Part shown: in pieces, positions 10,582 to 20,319 of the stretch | How the letters are laid out: each line of letters opens with the position of its first letter | How positions within the stretch are numbered: position 1 is the stretch's first letter | From: Corythucha ciliata | Lineage: Eukaryota > Arthropoda > Insecta > Hemiptera > Tingidae | DNA length: 64,000 nt | Direction: 5' to 3' | Assembly: GCA_038030265.1 (NCBI GenBank) | Contig: CM075942.1 | Span: forward strand, 67,708,926 to 67,772,925 | Notes under the pieces: model-generated | Seen by the model: the letters and a program-made list of their open reading frames with translations, nothing else | The model's database searches: none | What the model was told of the DNA's origin: nothing | Translations under genes and position numbers: made by a program

Positions 10582-10864
10582 AATAGTTCAACTTAAACTG
10601 CCTCTTCTCAAGATTATTTGCGTATGCAATAAAATAATACAAAAATGAAACGAAATAAAATAAAATATGGTCCTTCAAAAATGAGAGAAAAAAAAAAAAA
10701 AAAATTTCGCTCCGGCAGCTGGCGGTCGGAAAGAGTGCATTTCATTTTGTATAGGGATACCCTAAGCCGTCCCAGAAGTAGTAATGTTGAGACCATGATT
10801 TGTTTCGTTTATGTTTGACCCTCCCTCGTACTGTTTGCTGCCGGGTTTGTTTAAGCTGAACTTA

Positions 10865-12585
10865 ATGGGAATCAAAGGCTATTTCAAAATGGAATCATCA
10901 TTCCGAATATGATGCTTCTAGAATCAACTGGTGATTTTTAGTGATTTTTTTACCATTTCAAGCCCTATTTTCCCCCCCACCACCTTGACCGATTTGGCCC
11001 AAATGCAATACCGACCGGGGTCTTATGACTACTGATTTTTTTGCCAAAGCGCGTTCCGCTAAATTAATTTCTACGAGAGTTATCGTGCTAACAAGACCAC
11101 ACACTTACTTCCACCACGGGGGCACCACCCCCTCCCCCTTGACTTTTTCAAAAAATTAAAATGGGAATCAAAGGCTAGTCTAACATGGAGTATACGTACC
11201 GAATATGATGCTTCTAGAATCAACTGGTGATTTTTAGTGATTTTTTTACCATTTCAACCCCTATTTTCCCCCCCTCCACCTTGACCGATTTGGCCCAAAT
11301 GCAATACCGACCGGGATCTTATGACTACTGATTTTTTACATAAAGCGCGTTCTGCTAAATTAATTTCTACGAGAGTTATCGTGCTAACAAGACCACACAC
11401 TTACTTCCACCCCGGGGGCACCACCCCCTCCCCCTTGACTTTTTCGAAAAATTAAAATGGGAATCAAAGGCTAGTCTAACATGGAGTATACGTACCAAAT
11501 ATGATGCTTCTAGAATCAACTGGTGATTTTTAGTGATTTTTTGACGACTTCAAGCCCTATTTTCCCCCCCTCCACCTTGACCGATTTGGCCCAAATGCAA
11601 TACCGACCGGGATCTTATGACTACTGATTTTTGTGCCAAAGCGCGTTCCGCTAAATTAATTTCTACGAGAGTTATCGTGCTAACAAGACCACACACTTAC
11701 TTCCACCCCGGGGGCACCACCCCCTCCACCTCGACTTTTTCAAAAAATTAAAATGGGAATCAAAGGCTAGTCTAACATGGAGTATACGTACCGAATATGA
11801 TGCTTCTAGAATCAACTGGTGATTTTTAGTGATTTTTTTACCATTTCAAGCCCTATTTCCCCCCCCCCCCACCACCTTGACCGATTTGGCCCAAATGCAA
11901 TACCGACCGGGGTCTTATGACTACTGATTTTTTTGCCAAAGCGCGTTCCGCTAAATTAATTTCTACGAGAGTTATCGTGCTAACAAGACCACACACTTAC
12001 TTCCACCACGGGGGCACCACCCCCTCCCCCTTGACTTTTTCAAAAAATTAAAATGGGAATCAAAGGCTAGTCTAACATGGAGTATACGTACCGAATATGA
12101 TGCTTCTAGAATAAACTGGTGATTTTTAGTGATTTTTTTACCATTTCAACCCCTATTTTCCCCCCCTCCACCTTGACCGATTTGGCCCAAATGCAATACC
12201 GACCGGGATCTTATGACTACTGATTTTTTACATAAAGCGCGTTCTGCTAAATTAATTTCTACGAGAGTTATCGTGCTAACAAGACCACACACTTACTTCC
12301 ACCCCGGGGGCACCACCCCCTCCCCCTTGACTTTTTCGAAAAATTAAAATGGGAATCAAAGGCTAGTCTAACATGGAGTATACGTACCAAATATGATGCT
12401 TCTAGAATCAACTGGTGATTTTTAGTGATTTTTTGACGACTTCAAGCCCGATTTTCCCCCCCTCCACCTTGACCGATTTGGCCCAAATGCAATACCGACC
12501 GGTGTCTTATGACTACTGATTTTTGTGCCAAAGCGCGTTCCGCTAAATTAATTTCTACGAGAGTTATCGTGCTAACAAGGAAACG
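10865..12585 (+). repeat. ~296-bp satellite array with a three-unit higher-order repeat
   Basis: Units start with ATGGGAATCAAAGGCTA at 10865, 11161, 11457, 11753, 12053 and 12349, giving spacings of 296, 296, 296, 300 and 296 bp. The last unit is partial and runs into the AT microsatellite. Unit 1 resembles unit 4 (TTTTTTTGCCAAAG and CACCACGGGGGC variants), unit 2 resembles unit 5 (TTTTTTACATAAAGCGCGTT) and unit 3 resembles unit 6 (GACGACTTCAAGCCC). The real repeat is therefore a block of three units, about 890 bp, present twice. Confidence 0.92.
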
Positions 12586-12594
12586 GCCATAAAG

Positions 12595-12618
12595 ATATAT
12601 ATATATATATATATATAT
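12595..12618. repeat. (AT)n microsatellite inside the satellite-bearing repeat
   Basis: A pure AT run, followed by GAATTCCGG. The equivalent site in the inverted copy at 37.5 kb is where a mariner-type element has inserted, so this locus serves as an empty-site comparison. Confidence 0.9.
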
Positions 12619-12745
12619 GAATTCCGGAGACCACTGAATTCGTGTTCTAGAGGTTCTGAAACGTGAAAAAAACATGACATGACCCATGTTTGCCACCATC
12701 ACGACGAGACCAATAGTGCATTTTTCAGAATGAAATGCACTAAAA

Positions 12746-13073
12746 GAAAAACTGTGTTTATTTCCCTGTGGCGATTGCTGTTTATAGGAGAGATAAGACA
12801 GACCTAAAAACGACCTTTCACGCGCAAAGGATGGCGAACAACTGTATCGCAGTAATTGCCGTGGGACATAATAGCTTCCCCTGCACCACTGCGCTGAGTT
12901 CACTTCATTCGGCGGAAGGCATATTTTTGTCAAAATAATCACGATGCATAGGTAGCTGTTGAATTGTTTTTTCCGGCCTTGGGCTTCCTCAAGTTTCCCT
13001 TTGTTCAATTATCAGAGATTGAGAACTGTGTCTGTCCAGGAACTGTCAACTGTCAGCAAAAGCAACTGAGTCA
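12746..13073. other. No recognisable feature
   Basis: Unique-looking sequence between the satellite-bearing repeat and the 3' end of the next LINE. A minus-strand open frame covers it (12442-13008), but it runs through the satellite and the AT microsatellite and resembles no protein family. I see no coding or RNA gene. Confidence 0.5.
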
Positions 13074-14680
13074 TAATTGTTAGTTAGTAGTAGTAGTAGT
13101 TTATTAACAATACTCTAATTTCCAATTCTATACTTTGCGGCTACTTTGTAGGCAATGGTCACATGGCCCGTCTGCCAGGTAGGTTGCAACTCTTTCAGTT
13201 AACTAACTAGGCACTTAAGATAAAAAGAATAATATGAATATGATATAAAAACTACTAATGGCTTCTAGGAGCGAGTACATGAGTGTCACAGTAAATATTT
13301 CACTGAGATCACTAAACTAATTCAATAAGTAATAAATAATAAATAATAAAAGGAGCAAATATATTAATGAATACGAAATCAACAAACAACATAACAATAC
13401 ACACTATAAAGGACCTGCGCAACAAATCATAAATTACGAAATAGACAAAAATGATTGGAATGATTGGAGGTAAGGGAACAGTGACCACTCAGAAGACACT
13501 GGAGAACTAGAATTTTCTATCACAATTCTGTTATGTTAATTAAACTCCGCCACTAGGGTTCTTCTATACTCCCAAGCATGGACAAAGAAACTGTTCAGGC
13601 TCAACCAACTCCTGCCGTTCAAAATCTTCACCACCTCCGTCACTCTGAACTCTCTAGCCCCAAGAAACCTGACTCGAAACTACTTAAGAACGGGGCAGTC
13701 GGCCAGGAAGTGCAGCACGGGCGCCTCCTCATTCAAATTGCACAAGGTGCATAGGCTCTAAATTCGTTCTGCCCCCAAGTAATATAGGCGTTCAGCCCCA
13801 GAAGCTCCCCCCTCAACTTGAAAATGTTTCTGGCCACCTTTAAGGGGACCCCTCCGTTGATGTAGACATTCCCTGCATCCATGTCCAATTTAGCGTATAG
13901 GGTGTGATACTGCGCTCTCCGGGCCGTTACAAGAAGTTCGTCACGATGTCGCTTTTTAACGCCTTCGACTAGCCCACTTATCCCTTCCCTGCTTTTAACT
14001 GCGTCCATCAAAGGCCCAATTTAAAATTTTCTCTCTAGTTCCCTCCACCCTTTCGCCCAAAAACAACACTTCTCGAGGACGCACTCCGCCAGAAATCTCG
14101 GCTGTCGCTCCCCCGGCCACGCAACACGTATAGTTCAAGTGAGACTTCAGCGTGCTGGCAAACATCGCGTCTAGATCAGCCTCCAGCATAATCAAGTAAT
14201 TAGGGGGCGTTCCTCGGCAGCCAGAAGACCCTTTTCACGAACCACTGGAGCAGCTGCTCTACAACCTCGAACTGCTCGTACCCCCATATTTCTGCCGCGT
14301 AACACGCCACCGCTCTAGCCGTTGCACTAAAGAACTTCCTTCTTGCTCATGAACGGAATCGATACGTTGTCCACAACCTTGCTCTACACGGACCCCAACC
14401 CAATCTTCGCCGCCGATACCCTTTCTTTTAAGTGCCCAAAAAACTTCAGATTAGGCGTGAGCGATACTCCCAGATACTTGTACTTGCGGACCACTTCCAC
14501 TCTTTTTCCTTTATAAAACCATGTTATTGATTTTGGCCAGCCTTCCTCCTTCCTCTCTGCATAACATTACTTTGGACTTGTCCGTGTTAACCGTGAGGTT
14601 CCACGTTTCGCTGTAAGCTTCAAGCCTCGTGATCATTTTTTGCAGCACAATAAGGCTCTCAAAATACGCCATTTCTCTAA
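13074..14680 (-). pseudogene. C-terminal half of a LINE reverse transcriptase with 3' UTR and ACT-repeat tail
   Basis: The minus strand, starting right beside the inverted minisatellite, reads SLIVLQKMITRLEAYSETWN and then LTVNTDKSKVMLCREEGGR. After a frame change comes KGKRVEVVRKYKYLGVSL near 14480. This is the block after the catalytic motif through the thumb. Further leftward are broken frames (13733-14195), among them FKLRGELLGLNAYI. The element ends at 13080-13095 in a TAG/ACT trinucleotide run, the kind of simple tail some LINE clades use in place of poly-A. Its RT starts where the plus-strand fragment at 2830-3786 stops, apart from the missing catalytic block, so the two may be halves of one copy. 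Confidence 0.72.
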
Positions 14681-14685
14681 AAAAA

Positions 14686-15790
14686 AACAAAAAACAAATG
14701 GACAATTTCCTCATAAAATGCACAATTTCCTCATAAAGCTGACGATTTCCTTACAAAATGTCAAGTTACTCATATAATATACAATTTAATCATAAAATTG
14801 ACTATTTACTCATGAAATAGACAATTTCCTCATAAAAGTGACAATTTCCTCTTAAAGGTGACGATTTCCTCATAAAAATAAAATGTCCTCATAAAATTCA
14901 CGATTCCTTATAAAATTGTCAATTTCCTCTTAAAATAAACGATTTCCAAAAGCCGATGATTTCGTTACAAAATTGTCAAGTTCCTCATAAAATTTACAAT
15001 TTAATCATAAAATTGACGATTTCCTCATGAAATAGACAATTTCCTCATGTAAATGACGATTTCCTCATAAAAGTGACAATTTCCTCTTAAAATTCACAAT
15101 TTCCTCATAAACATAAAATTGCATCATAAAATTCACGATTCCTTATAAAATTGACAATTTCCTCATAAAATAGACGATTTCTCTATAAAATGTATTGTTT
15201 CCTTGTAAAATTGGCAATTTCCTCATGAAAGTGACAATTTCCCCACAAAATTAATAATTTCGAAACGATCACCAATTACTTCATTAACAATAAACACTAC
15301 TCAAAGGGCAGTTGTCCATCGAGTCTTGGGGCATAATTGATAAGTTCCAAGGACCAAAAATAAAACTATTGTGGATAAGTTACAATTTCCTCGTGAAATT
15401 GACAATTCCCACGTCAAATTGACACACTTCACGTCAAATTGCGCTAATAAAAATGACGACTTCCTCGTGAAATTGACAATTTTATCCTAGAATTGACGAT
15501 TCCTAGAAAATTTACGAGTTTCTCTTGAAATTAACAAGTTCTAATTCGAACTGACAATGTCCTTACAAAATTGGAAATACATTCAAAAAGGGCAATTTTC
15601 TCGTTATATTAACAATTTCTCATACAATATATCATTTCATTCAAAAATTGACAACTTCCTTATTTTACTGAAGATGTACTCATCAAATTGACACTTTTAA
15701 GATTGAAAATTTCCTCATAAAATCAACCATTATTCTTAAGGTGTCTTATAAAATTGAACGTTTTCTCAAAAAAGAGAAAATTTCGTTACG
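14686..15790 (-). repeat. 20-bp minisatellite array, right copy, inverted relative to 3779-4543
   Basis: Plus-strand units read GACAATTTCCTCATAAAAT, the reverse complement of the left array. The same ordered variants are found in mirror order (CTCATGTAAATGACG, TTTAATCATAAAATTGAC, TGTCAAGTTACTC), so the arrays are copies of one higher-order block rather than independent arrays. Regularity decays beyond about 15.3 kb, where the spacing is looser. The array directly abuts the start of the LINE half at 13.1-14.7 kb. Confidence 0.88.
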
Positions 15791-16330
15791 AAATTGACAA
15801 TTTTTTTTCGTGCAACCGATTAGTTTTTTTCATAAAATGGACAATATGTTACCAAGAACATATTGCTCTTGGTGAAGCATTTCGCGTATTTGTTGCCCTT
15901 GTCGCGGCATTTCACGTAAATGTTTGCCTTGAATCTGGCGATTCACGTGAAGAGTGTTTACCCGGGATGTTGCGTCTTGGCCGCCTTGGGGCATTTTGCG
16001 TGGTTTAACTCGTTGTGCCGCGGCCTTTCGAGAGAGTTTTTTCCCTCACAACGTGACGTTTCGCTTAAAGTTTGCCAAATCTTGCCCTTAAACGAGGCGG
16101 GATTTCATTGTCAATTTTCTCCACGTTAATTCGCGAGAGTTTTCCCATAAAATAACTTGGCATTTTGCATCTCTAGAGAATTTCTGACCCTCGGATCTCT
16201 GAGATAATGAACCTAAAACTAGAGGTGATCACCCCTCCTGGAGAAGGTTGTGATGATTTTTGTTTGTTTGTGCAAGTGACCTTGACTCCAAGGAAGGGGC
16301 CATGGCCCCTCTCACAGATCCGCCACTGCT
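15791..16330. other. Array edge and short dispersed repeat end; no gene
   Basis: Up to about 16150 the sequence still echoes the minisatellite (CATTTCACGTAAATG, CATTTTGCGTGG) but with no stable period. From about 16200 to 16329 it is a fragment ending AGATCCGCCACTG, the same terminal motif (CAGTGGCGGAT in reverse) found near 24584 and 26474. The short open frames here look random. Confidence 0.5.
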
Positions 16331-16562
16331 GATAAGTGGCGCAGTTGAGTTTAGAGTTGGTATCTTGGTGATAACCCTTGTCAGCGTGTACAAGAAAAAC
16401 GAGACCGCGTAAGTCAGAGAACGAAAGTCTATATTTTTCTAACTAAGAAAAACCGAACAACTGATGTTTTCATGTAAAAATGTGAAGGGACGCCCCCCTC
16501 CCAGTGAACGCGAGGAAGACGAGAGTGTCGCGCAGAAAGATGGGATAGGCCACGTAGTCGAG

Positions 16563-18448
16563 TTAGCGGACGTCTCGAAGGGGTTGAGTTGGTAGATGAA
16601 ACGCAGGTTTTAGACGGTCGATCGAAACAAAAGTTTTCTTACCGTGTATGTCCAGTGTGAAATATTTGTCGTTTCTTTCGAGGACAGGGTAAGGTCCATC
16701 ATAAGGTAGTTGAAACGGTTTTCTGATGGAATCGACGCGAACGAAAACTTGCTCAGCCGAAGAGAGGTGAGGGTGAACGAACGTTTTTTGTGAGGAGTTA
16801 TGGATGGCTGGCCGGACATGACGAAAAAACTCTTGAAGTCGCTGAAGGAATTGTGACGGATTGACGGTGGACGGGTCAGGTGGATCGAAGAATTCACCGG
16901 GTAATCGTAGTGTAGAGCCAAAATGAAGTTCTGCAGCTGCATGGCCAGATTGGTTTGGCACGTTTCGCAAACCGAGCAGAACGATTGGTAGAAGTGAACA
17001 CCAATCGGTAGAGTTATGGCATTTGAGAGCGTTTTTAAGAGAGCGGTGCCATCTTTCAAGTTTACCATTGGACTGCGGATGGTATACGCTGTCGTACGAA
17101 AATGACGAATCCCGAGGCGGTAGTTGAGAATTCGGAAAAGATTGGACTCGAATTGTCGACCTCTGTCGGTGATGATCTTAGCGGGAACGAAGTAACGGGT
17201 GATCCATTCCTTGAAAAGAGCGTCAGCCACTGTTTCGGTGGAGATTGATTGAATGGGTATGGCTTCGGGCCAGGAAGAAAAACGGTCGATCAAGGTGAGG
17301 ATGTAGTACATACCGTGTGATGGGGGAAGTGGACCAATGATGTCTAAGTGGATGCATTGAAAACGTGCGTCGACGGGAGGGAAAACACCGAGAGGACTAC
17401 GGGTATGACGTCCAATTTTGGATTTCTGACATTGAAGGCAGTTTCTTGCCCAAGATCTGGAGTCTCGCTCAATTCCGGGCCAAACAGATCGTTCACGAAT
17501 TAGTTGTGATGTACGCTTCGGAGATGGGTGTGCGCTGTTGTGAATTAGAGTGAACGCTTGACGACGAAGGGATAAGGGAATAAAAACGCGGTGTCTATCG
17601 TCGCAAAATAACGATATGTTGAGGCCAGGTATGCATTCTCGACGAAGATTGAGTGACGAATTGAGGCGGAGCTTTTTTAGCTCGTCGTCTGCTTCTTGAA
17701 TTTTAGCGACGACTGTGAAATCGAAAATATGGATGGAGTCGACTCGGGAAAGGTAATCTGCTACGACGTTGTCACTTCCTTTGATGTGTCGAATATCGGT
17801 CGTGAACTGCGCTACAAAATCTAAGTGACGAAATTGACGAGGGGACGCCTTTTCTGGTTTTTGCTTCAAAGCGAAAATGAGGGGCTTGTGGTCTGTGAAA
17901 ATTGTGAGTTGTTGACCCTCGACGAAGTCCCTAAAGTGCTTGACTGAAGCGTAAATTGCTAGAAGCTCTTTGTCATAGGCACTGTACCGTCGTTCGGTTT
18001 CACTGAGCTTCCGAGAGAAAAACGCTAGCGGTTGGCAGGTACCGTCGGTTTTTTGATTAAGAGTAGAGCCAATGGCAGTATCTGAAGCGTCGACGAAAAG
18101 GGTCAAGGGTGAGTCAGGCTTGGGGTGGACGAGAAGGGTAGCGTCAGCGAGATCTTGCAGGCAATGGTCGTAGGCCTCAATCAACTGATCAGTCCATTGG
18201 ATGGGAGATGTTTCGCTTTTGCTAGTTTTTAAGGCGTCATGAAGCGTGATTTGGGCCCAGGCCGCGCGGCGAATGAAGCGGCGGTAGAAATTTATGGTTC
18301 CGAGGAAACGACGCAAGGATTGAAAGGTTGTAGGCCGAGGAGCTTCGGTGAGGGCACAAACACGTTGAGGAAGTGGTGATGTGCCGGACGGTGTGACTCG
18401 GAAACCTAAGAAGTCTACTTCGGTTATGCCGAAAACACATTTGTTCAC
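16563..18448 (-). pseudogene. Gypsy pol, downstream part: end of RT, RNase H, integrase
   Basis: The frame from 18448 reads the RT connection (DFLGFRVTPSGTSPLP, FLGTINFYRRFI). RNase H follows with TLFVDASDTAIGSTL, YDKELLAIYASVKHF and IFTDHKPLIFALKQK. The integrase has a zinc domain (HNSAHPSPKR...CLQCQKSKIG) and a core with two catalytic aspartates (HLDIIGPLP and IITDRGRQFES). Near 17085 a small insertion shifts the frame just before the block that should carry the catalytic Glu. The correct frame resumes as the 16563-16970 segment, with a C-terminal tail typical of the clade (RNVPNQSGHAAAELHFGSTL). The integrase core is therefore broken in this copy. Confidence 0.88.
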
Positions 18449-19446
18449 GTTAAGATGGAGTCCGTAGCTCCTGAAACGTAACGCTGGAAAACGAGTGTGA
18501 GATGCTCCAGATGTTCTGCGGGAGATTTGGAAGCGATAAGCGCATCGTCGAGGTAAACGAAGATGAATGGAAGGTCGCGAAGTATTTCATCCATAAATCG
18601 CTGAAATGATTGACCGGCGTTGCGTAAACCAAAACACATCATCGGAAACTCAAAAAGGCCGAAAGGTGTGATGATGGCGGTTTTTTCGATGTCGGAAGGT
18701 GCGACTGGTATTTGGTTGTATGCTCGAAGGAGATCTAGCTTCGAGTAAATTGTCGTTCCGTGAAGATTGGACGTGAAATCGTGAAGATGAGGGAGGGGGT
18801 AGAGGTCAGGTTTGGTGACAGCGTTTAGGCGTCGGAAATCACCACAAGGTCGCCAGGTGCCGTCTTTTTTAGGAACGAGGTGGAGCGGACTAGACCAATA
18901 AGATTGAGAGGGACGACAGATGCCGAGGTCTAGCATTGTTTGAAATTCTGCTTTGGCAGCTTTCGACTTGTCGGGGTGAAGACGTCGAAAGCGGGAACAA
19001 ACAGGTGGTCCGGTGGTTTCGATTGCGTGCTGGGTATTGTGTTGTAAAGATGGTTGTGGAAAAGAGGGAGGTTGAACGATCTCAGGGAATTGCGTGAGCA
19101 ACGCGGCAAACTTGTTCGTCGTGTCACAGAGGTTCAGGCGTGCTGGGTTATTCGACGGTGCAGTTGAAGGATGAACACCAGCGACAGAAAGTTGAGGAGT
19201 GCCATCCAACAGACGATGACGACGGAGGTCGATGAGAAGATCGAAGTGTGCCAAGAAGTCGGCACCATCAGCAGTAGACAAGGTGAACTTCTGTGAGCCA
19301 TTAGTTTTGTCGCGGCGCGTGCAGGGAATGACGCTTACGTCGGCGCCTGAGTCGATGAGGAAACGAACTTTGGTTGTTTTGTCGGTGACAAATAGGTGGC
19401 GTGTCGAGTTACGGCGATCGCTTGCCGCCACCTGCGATCGGAACAT
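18445..19446 (-). pseudogene. Gypsy protease and reverse transcriptase, upstream part
   Basis: The aspartic protease site is [15 protein letters not shown] near residue 30. The RT palm follows with [35 protein letters not shown] (motif A) and [11 protein letters not shown] (catalytic YLDD). The frame fails shortly after the catalytic motif, and the rest of the RT continues in the frame that begins at 18448, so a one-base shift separates the two. The stretch between protease and RT is short (about 80 residues after the active site). The protease processes Gag-Pol and the RT copies the RNA. Confidence 0.88.
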
Positions 19447-19588
19447 TAGTTTTTTGAAGAAAAGGAACAGGGGGAACGACCATTTTGAGCTTTGTTACCG
19501 AACCTTTTGTGATAATAACAGAAACCTGTTTTTGGGGGTGAAGTGTGTAGTTCTGGTTTGGGACAAGGTGATCTGTAGCGACGGCGTA

Positions 19589-20263
19589 TCAGCGAGGAGG
19601 TTGAAAGTTGTTCGAGGTCGGTAAGGCGTTGAGTGAGCCGTTGGATCGTGTCCAGAAGGGTGAAAAAGAAGGTGCGGAAGTCGTGGGTTCAGAAGGGGAA
19701 GGTGTTGACTCTGGAGGAAGGAAGTGATGTCGTCCACGGTCAGCAGCTTCGAAAACTTTGTCGGCTAATTTTGTGAGAATCGGTAAAGGTTCGGAACTGA
19801 TGGCGAGAATGGATTGGACGGAAGACGGAAGTTGGTGAAGCCACAAAGTTTTGAGCGCGTCGTCAGATATTTGAGTGCCGGCGAGCTCCTTCATGCGCCT
19901 CCAAAGTTGTGACGGTTTATCGTCTCCAAGTTCGACCTCTTGGAGGAGTTTGGTGAATTTGTGTTCGTCGGTGTCAGTGATAGCGGAAAGAAGCGCTGTT
20001 TTCAGGGCATCGCATTTGTGGGTCGCAGGCGGGTGGTTGATGATGTCACTGACGTATTCGAGGACGTCCATGTCGAGAGTGGAAACGACGTAATTGAATT
20101 TCGTAGTGTCCTGAGTGACACGGTTGGCTGGTAAGTCGAACTGAGCTTCGACTTGGCGGAACCAAAGATCGGGCCGGTGGCGCCAAAACGGAGGTAGCCG
20201 AACGGAGACACTTGATATGCGTTGTGGCTCTAGAACCGCGTCGTCATTAGCCGGTTGAGCCAT
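19589..20263 (-). pseudogene. Gypsy Gag (CsRn1-type) fragment
   Basis: Starts MAQPANDDAVLEPQR just after the primer site. It contains the capsid-like signature RLPPFWRHRPDLWFRQVEAQ near residues 23-42 and LWRRMKELAGTQISDDALKT, typical of Gags in this clade, which form the particle around the RNA. It ends early, at 19589. The expected C-terminal zinc-binding segment is not readable as one frame between here and the protease at 19446, where other frames are short. The start codon is clear from its position 15 bp after the primer site. Confidence 0.82.
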
Positions 20264-20278
20264 AATACTACGAGTGAA

Positions 20279-20291
20279 GTCGGGGTCACCA
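20279..20291 (-). promoter_or_regulatory. tRNA-Trp-type primer binding site of the Gypsy element
   Basis: The minus strand reads TGGTGACCCCGAC, then TTCACT. The first 13 bases equal the complement of the tRNA-Trp acceptor end, the primer used by CsRn1-clade elements; the next three differ. It stands immediately upstream of gag, as it should. Confidence 0.75.
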
Positions 20292-20319
20292 GTTGGTCTC
20301 GTTTTTCTTGTACACGCTT

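Larger units (their letters stand above)
4544..10610 (-). mobile_element. I-group LINE with ORF1 remnant and ORF2, split by a mariner-like transposon
   Basis: A minus-strand non-LTR element. Its poly-A tail is the T run at 4545-4561 on the plus strand. ORF2 runs leftward in two blocks, 10175-9208 and 6402-4615, separated by the transposon at 6403-9207. An ORF1-like reading frame is at 10192-10581. Between ORF1 and ORF2 the rest of ORF1 and the whole endonuclease are missing, so the copy also carries an internal deletion near 10.18 kb. It has RT, RNase H and a C-terminal zinc knuckle, as I-clade elements do. It is the same general family as the LINE at 32757-34878. Confidence 0.88.
10700..12745 (+). 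repeat. Satellite-bearing repeat element, copy A (complete-looking)
   Basis: A non-coding repeat present three times in the window (here; 37401-41563 inverted; 50504-51350). It opens after an A tract with CGCTCCGGCAGCTGGCGGTC and GAAAGAGTGCATTTCATT. It carries a tandem array of ~296-bp units, then an AT microsatellite (12595-12618), a conserved ~95-bp tail (GAATTCCGGAGACCACTG onward) and a terminal hairpin (12715-12741) followed by AAAA. The start contains AGTGCATTTCATT and the end AATGAAATGCACT, so the two ends are inverted with respect to each other. There is no coding capacity. Confidence 0.82.
16384..20317 (-). mobile_element. Ty3/Gypsy LTR retrotransposon, CsRn1-like, frameshifted, LTRs not recognisable
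   Basis: Minus-strand order is primer site (20279-20291), gag (20263-19589), protease-RT (19446-18445) and RNase H-integrase (18448-16563). The primer site reads TGGTGACCCCGAC, which matches the 3' end of tRNA-Trp as used by CsRn1-clade elements. A purine tract (GGGAGGGGGGCG on the minus strand, about 16495) lies after pol, where a polypurine tract is expected. I could not find direct LTRs. Instead a 23-bp stretch at 20295-20317 recurs inverted at 16384-16406. At least three frame breaks make it non-autonomous. No envelope frame is present. Confidence 0.87.

Noticed and set aside
12442..13008. 188-codon minus-strand open frame
   Set aside because: It reads through a satellite unit, the AT microsatellite (Tyr-Ile repeats) and the repeat tail, with no family resemblance.
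13733..14195. Independent small genes on the minus strand
   Set aside because: They lie between the RT thumb and the 3' tail of the same LINE remnant and are best read as its decayed C-terminus.
16384..20317. Endogenous retrovirus with envelope (errantivirus)
   Set aside because: No third frame with a signal peptide or membrane segment after integrase. The Gag and primer site point to a CsRn1-like Gypsy element.
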